Of a stretch of 8,999 nucleotides of DNA, positions 6,504-8,999 are shown piece by piece (the stretch's first letter is position 1; each line of letters begins with the position of its first letter). A program made the translations under genes and the position numbers. Where the stretch lies: NCBI GenBank assembly GCA_030610025.1, contig JAUWSP010000077.1, forward strand, positions 1-8,999. Reading direction: 5' to 3'. The notes beneath the pieces were generated by a model. It did no database searches and was not told where the DNA came from. It saw only the letters and a program-made list of their open reading frames with translations. This stretch comes from Acidobacteriota bacterium. Its GTDB lineage: Bacteria; Acidobacteriota; Thermoanaerobaculia; Multivoradales; JAHEKO01.

Positions 6504-7232
6504 ATGGCCCAAGAGAAGAAGACAGGCAAACCCGACAAGGCGACGAAGAAGAGGGCCCCGGTAGCAACTGCATCGGCCGAGGAGACCTTCGCACTCGAGT
6601 ACGACGAAGACCGTAAGATCATGCGCTTCGCCATCATCGGCGCAGTGATCCTTCACGTGATTCTCTTCCTCATCCAGGTTCCCGAGATCGTCGCGGAGGC
6701 TGGAGAGATCAAGAAGACCAAGGTCTACGTCGTGCAGCAGGTGCGGTTCAAGCCACCACCGCCCAAGCAGCAGCAGGATATTCCCAAGCAGCGATCCAAG
6801 AAGGTTCCGATCCCGGATCCGACGCCGGATGAGCCAGAGCCCATCCGTCTGCCGGAAGAGATCGATCAACCCGAGATCGACATGCCCGACACCGACATCA
6901 TCTTCGGAATCCCCGAGGGGCCGCCGCCCGCGGAGCCCGAAGGCCCGATTCGTGTCGGAGGTGACGTGGCGCCGCCGGTCAAGATTACTGCTCCACCACC
7001 TCAGTACACCGAGATCGCCCGAAAGGCGCGGGTTCAGGGAGTGGTGATCGTCGAGGCCATTATCGACAAGCAGGGTAACGTGACGAACGTCAAGATACTC
7101 AAGAGCTTGCCGATGGGCCTGGACACCGCTGCGGCGGATGCTGTCAAGAAGTGGAGGTTCGAGCCGGCCACCCTGAATGGGAAGCCGGTGGCGGTCATCT
7201 ACAATTTGACCGTCAACTTCCGCCTGCAATAG
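6504..7232 (+). CDS. tonB: TonB-family energy transducer
   Basis: Spans the periplasm and passes force from the ExbB-ExbD motor to outer-membrane TonB-dependent transporters. The 242 residues read in order: a Lys-rich cytoplasmic N-terminus (1-38, longer than in E. coli TonB), one membrane helix (about 39-60) with H51 matching E. coli H20, a Pro/Glu/Lys-rich spacer (83-150, with PPPPK and PDPTPDEPEP), and a C-terminal TonB domain (about 163-242) with YTEIARKARVQGVVIVEAII, DKQGNV, ADAVKKWRFEPATLNGKPV and a final NLTVNFRLQ strand. In the helix the SxxxH motif reads AxxxH (A47, H51). The start is 5 bp after the exbD2 stop with no clear Shine-Dalgarno, so translational coupling is likely. The longer N-terminus and the two-ExbD setting leave open a non-transport role. 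Confidence 0.92.
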   Translation: MAQEKKTGKPDKATKKRAPVATASAEETFALEYDEDRKIMRFAIIGAVILHVILFLIQVPEIVAEAGEIKKTKVYVVQQVRFKPPPPKQQQDIPKQRSKKVPIPDPTPDEPEPIRLPEEIDQPEIDMPDTDIIFGIPEGPPPAEPEGPIRVGGDVAPPVKITAPPPQYTEIARKARVQGVVIVEAIIDKQGNVTNVKILKSLPMGLDTAAADAVKKWRFEPATLNGKPVAVIYNLTVNFRLQ

Positions 7233-7287
7233 GAGGCAGGCTCGGCGGCCCTTTACAAGCCTCCGGGAGTTCCTGTTGTTACGGGAA

Positions 7288-7316
7288 TTCAGGTTCTTTT
7301 CAGGACGACGTTCAGG
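7288..7316 (+). repeat. Three TTCAGG hexamers at helical spacing
   Basis: Exact TTCAGG copies begin at 7288, 7299 and 7311, spaced 11 and 12 bp, about one DNA turn. They could be stacked sites for a regulator of the TPR gene, or chance in a short region. Confidence 0.3.
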
Positions 7317-7563
7317 ATGGTGCTTCCCCGCGCTCAGCATCGTGCAGGGCAGCAGGCTTGGCCGTCTCCAGTCTAGTAGGATGGAAGAGCGCCGAAGATT
7401 GGATCGATCCTCGGTGCTTTCGGCCCTCTTGCTGCCTCATCCGGGTCACGTTGTGCATCACAGCTCCGGATGTAGCGCCCGCGAGAGGTGAGGTCGGCGT
7501 GCCGTCGTCGAAAACAAGTCGCAGTCATGGACCACGGCGCGAGCGTTGGCGACCACAACGATA

Positions 7564-7569
7564 GAGGAG
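7564..7569 (+). promoter_or_regulatory. Shine-Dalgarno deciding the TPR gene start
   Basis: GAGGAG lies 8 nt before the ATG at 7578, whose product begins with a clean signal peptide. This fixes the start against the in-frame upstream codon at 7488. Confidence 0.75.
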
Positions 7570-7577
7570 TACTTACA

Positions 7578-8747
7578 ATGAAGAGACGACAGACCATCAC
7601 TTACTTGCTAGCTGTTCTCTTGCTGGGAACCGTCGCGGTGGTCGAGGCGGGATGGGATGAGGGCGTTGCAGCCTTCAAGGCAGGAGACTACACCGCGGCA
7701 GCGAAGCAATTCCAGACCTTCGTCGACGAGCGACCCGACGTCTTTCAGGGACACTATATGCTGGGTCAGACCCTGGCCAAGCTGGATCGCAACCAGGAGG
7801 CGATATCCCATCTGCAGAAGGCACTGGAGCTCGAATCGGGTAACGTGGGCGTCCAGCTGGCGCTCGGCAAGGTGTTCCTGAGCGCTGGCCGCTATAGCGA
7901 CGCGGCGGTTGTGCTGGGCAAGATCGATTCTTCTTCCCTCCCTGCGGCTCAACAGACTGCCGTCCACCAGATGATGGCGCTGGCGTTGGAAAAGACAGGC
8001 GATCCCGATCGTGCACTCGGCCAATTGGCGCAAGCAGCCAAGGCCAAGCCCAACGATGCCGACCTTCAGTTCCAATATGGTGCGGCGGCCTTGAGGGCAG
8101 GAGATGGGGCCACCGCGGCAGTGGCACTGGCCAAAGCCGTACAGCTGGATCCTAACGACATCGACAAACAGAAGACCTACGCCCAGGCCCTCCTGAGACA
8201 GGGTCGTACCAGCAGAGGCGAAGCCAAGACCAGTGCCTACAAAAAGGCGGCAGCGGCTTCACAAAAAGTCGTGGCTGCCGACGCCAGCTACGACAACCTG
8301 ATGCTGTTGGCAGGCGCCCTACTCGGGGCCAAGCAGTACGACGGAGCCCTGTCCACGTCGAAGCAAGCGGCTAGCAAGAATCCCAACGACTGGCTGCCGC
8401 TCTACTACCAGGGACAGGCTCTGACTCAGAACGGACAGTTCCAGACTGCAGAGAGAACGCTCAAACAGGCTCTCGGCAAGGCCTCTTCGAGCGCCGACAA
8501 GGTGACGGTCTGGAAACAGCTCGGCTTCGTGTACGAAAAGCAGAAGAGCTACGATCAGGCAGTCGCTGCCTACAAGAGTGCCGGCGACAGCGCATCGATG
8601 GCCCGGGTCGAGGAAAATCGCAAGACCGACCAGTACAATCAACAGATCGAGCAAGAGAACGAGAAGATTCGCGCCCTCGCCGAAGAGGAAGAGCGCCTCA
8701 AGGAAGAGCTGAAACAGCTTCCAGGCGGTCCGCCTCCACAGAGCTGA
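7578..8747 (+). CDS. Secreted TPR-repeat protein with C-terminal coiled coil
   Basis: I recognise the fold but not a named gene. The 389 residues begin with a Sec signal peptide (MKRRQTITYLLAVLLLGTVAVVEA, cut near 24; no lipobox Cys), so the protein is probably periplasmic. Most of the mature chain is tetratricopeptide repeats, a protein-binding scaffold: roughly 25-54, 55-88, 89-122, 127-160, 161-194, 237-270, 271-304 and 307-338, with the usual small residues and 'A..LDPN' endings (e.g. AVQLDPNDID). Residues 195-236 are a less regular Ala/Lys-rich stretch. Residues 345-380 are charged with a Glu/Lys heptad look (NEKIRALAEEEERLKEELKQ), then a PGGPPPQS tail. It follows the exbB-exbD-exbD-tonB operon by 345 bp with its own ribosome site and terminator. 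A role assembling or loading the TonB machine, or in envelope or cell-shape work, is inference from position only. Confidence 0.85.
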   Translation: MKRRQTITYLLAVLLLGTVAVVEAGWDEGVAAFKAGDYTAAAKQFQTFVDERPDVFQGHYMLGQTLAKLDRNQEAISHLQKALELESGNVGVQLALGKVFLSAGRYSDAAVVLGKIDSSSLPAAQQTAVHQMMALALEKTGDPDRALGQLAQAAKAKPNDADLQFQYGAAALRAGDGATAAVALAKAVQLDPNDIDKQKTYAQALLRQGRTSRGEAKTSAYKKAAAASQKVVAADASYDNLMLLAGALLGAKQYDGALSTSKQAASKNPNDWLPLYYQGQALTQNGQFQTAERTLKQALGKASSSADKVTVWKQLGFVYEKQKSYDQAVAAYKSAGDSASMARVEENRKTDQYNQQIEQENEKIRALAEEEERLKEELKQLPGGPPPQS

Positions 8748-8770
8748 AGCTCATCAACCCGCAGTACTCC

Positions 8771-8797
8771 AAAGGGGCCACTTCGGCCCCTTTTTTC
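8771..8797 (+). terminator. Intrinsic terminator after the TPR gene
   Basis: AAAGGGGCC (8771-8779), loop ACTTC, and GGCCCCTTT (8785-8793), continuing as a six-T run (8791-8796), make a 9-bp perfect stem plus U-tract 23 nt after the TPR stop codon. The A-rich 5' side could also let it act weakly for a gene arriving from the right on the minus strand. Confidence 0.92.
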
Positions 8798-8831
8798 TTG
8801 GTGACCATGCTTGTCGAGGGCACGAATACCC

Positions 8832-8863
8832 GGTCCTGGGGTCCTGGGGTCCTGGGGTCCTGG
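8832..8863 (+). repeat. Tandem 8-bp repeat, four exact copies (GGTCCTGG)
   Basis: Four uninterrupted copies of GGTCCTGG fill 32 bp. The plus strand shows G runs of 2, 4, 4, 4 and 2 separated by TCCT, so a two-layer G-quadruplex is possible. It is non-coding: it lies past the terminator, and a minus-strand frame reading it as repeated Pro-Gly-Pro is not a believable gene. Copy number in such short repeats often varies between strains. Confidence 0.9.
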
Positions 8864-8878
8864 CGCTGCGCTCGACTC

Positions 8879-8928
8879 GGCACCCCCTGTCGAACCACCC
8901 GAACGAACCTCTCGGAACCGACAGTGCC
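8879..8928. repeat. Bulged inverted repeat
   Basis: GGCA plus CTGTCG (8879-8882 and 8887-8892, separated by CCCC) pair with CGACAG plus TGCC (8919-8928, contiguous), giving a 6+4-bp stem with a 4-nt bulge and a 26-nt loop. It lies between the tandem octamers and the strong terminal inverted repeat and may be part of the same structured element. Confidence 0.35.
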
Positions 8929-8936
8929 AGATCGGC

Positions 8937-8999
8937 CAAGGGGTCTCCTGAGTCGGAGGGGCATGGTCGGGTGAGGCCGCAGACTCAGGAGACCCCTTG
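8937..8999. repeat. Perfect 18-bp inverted repeat at the window edge
   Basis: CAAGGGGTCTCCTGAGTC (8937-8954) is the exact reverse complement of 8982-8999, around a 27-nt G-rich loop (8955-8981). The stem could extend beyond the window. The arms fit either a long-stem terminator (a T-run would have to follow 8999) or the palindromic unit of a dispersed REP- or MITE-like element. No open reading frame lies within it. Confidence 0.85.

Larger units (their letters stand above)
7233..7577 (+). other. 345-bp non-coding gap between tonB and the TPR gene
   Basis: No convincing gene. Just after tonB, GGAGGC (7232-7237) can pair with GCCTCC (7259-7264), but there is no T-tract, so termination is not established. 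It also holds phased TTCAGG repeats (7288-7316) and a 10-bp palindrome GGATCGATCC (7401-7410). I found no -35/-10 pair with acceptable spacing. The open frame that extends the TPR protein upstream to 7488 is Arg-rich and lacks a ribosome site; the signal peptide start at 7578 is clearly better. Confidence 0.6.

Noticed and set aside
7232..7264. Possible terminator after tonB (GGAGGC/GCCTCC)
   Set aside because: Only a 6-bp stem with a 21-nt loop and no T-tract.
6387..7340. 317-codon minus-strand open frame opposite tonB and the exbD2 end
   Set aside because: Antisense to TonB; low-complexity Asp/Leu/Gly/Arg content with no family resemblance or ribosome site.
7488..7577. Upstream in-frame extension of the TPR protein
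   Set aside because: It would bury the signal peptide behind 30 Arg-rich residues and has no ribosome site, whereas ATG 7578 has GAGGAG at 8 nt.
8698..8964. 88-codon minus-strand open frame across the terminator and tandem repeats
   Set aside because: It runs through an intrinsic terminator and translates the octamer array; no Shine-Dalgarno and no recognisable domain.

Overview
The window is a piece of bacterial chromosome carrying housekeeping genes and one envelope-energisation module. Composition is moderately GC-rich and coding is dense. A TonB-ExbB-ExbD system plus a secreted TPR protein implies a Gram-negative (diderm) cell. The gene set does not fix the phylum. An Acidobacteriota-like or deltaproteobacterial-type lineage is my guess from the double exbD and TPR arrangement and the general look of the proteins; treat it as tentative. 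I see no CRISPR array, tRNA or rRNA, transposase, phage gene or integrase.

Left part (1-3084): the window opens inside glyA (serine hydroxymethyltransferase, + strand; the 5' third is missing). It converges on an accD-folC pair on the - strand, a common bacterial pairing (acetyl-CoA carboxylase beta subunit, then folylpolyglutamate/dihydrofolate synthase). The 3' ends of glyA and folC overlap by 58 bp. glyA and folC both serve one-carbon/folate metabolism; accD starts fatty acid synthesis.

Middle (3085-4890): a divergent promoter region separates accD from yebC-ruvC on the + strand. The two genes are 1 bp apart, the classic pairing of a YebC/TACO1-type translation factor with the Holliday-junction resolvase. 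ruvA and ruvB do not follow. A 237-bp gap then holds a good extended -10 promoter candidate, a 12-bp palindrome and a near-consensus Shine-Dalgarno for the next operon.

Right part (4891-8747): exbB, exbD1, exbD2 and tonB lie in a tight + strand operon. ExbB with the two ExbD paralogues would form a proton-driven motor in the inner membrane, and TonB would carry the force to outer-membrane receptors. A 10-bp perfect hairpin sits between exbB and exbD1. After a 345-bp gap comes a gene for a secreted, largely TPR-built protein with a C-terminal charged coiled coil, closed by a textbook intrinsic terminator. The content ExbB + two ExbD + TonB-domain protein + TPR protein resembles both the Xanthomonas tonB-exbB-exbD1-exbD2 locus and, more loosely, the myxobacterial Agl-Glt gliding motor. 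Nothing here decides between nutrient uptake and another envelope function.

The last 200 bases after the terminator are non-coding and rich in structure: four exact tandem copies of an 8-bp G-rich unit, a bulged inverted repeat, and a perfect 18-bp inverted repeat with a 27-nt loop ending at the window edge. This is the least explained part of the window.
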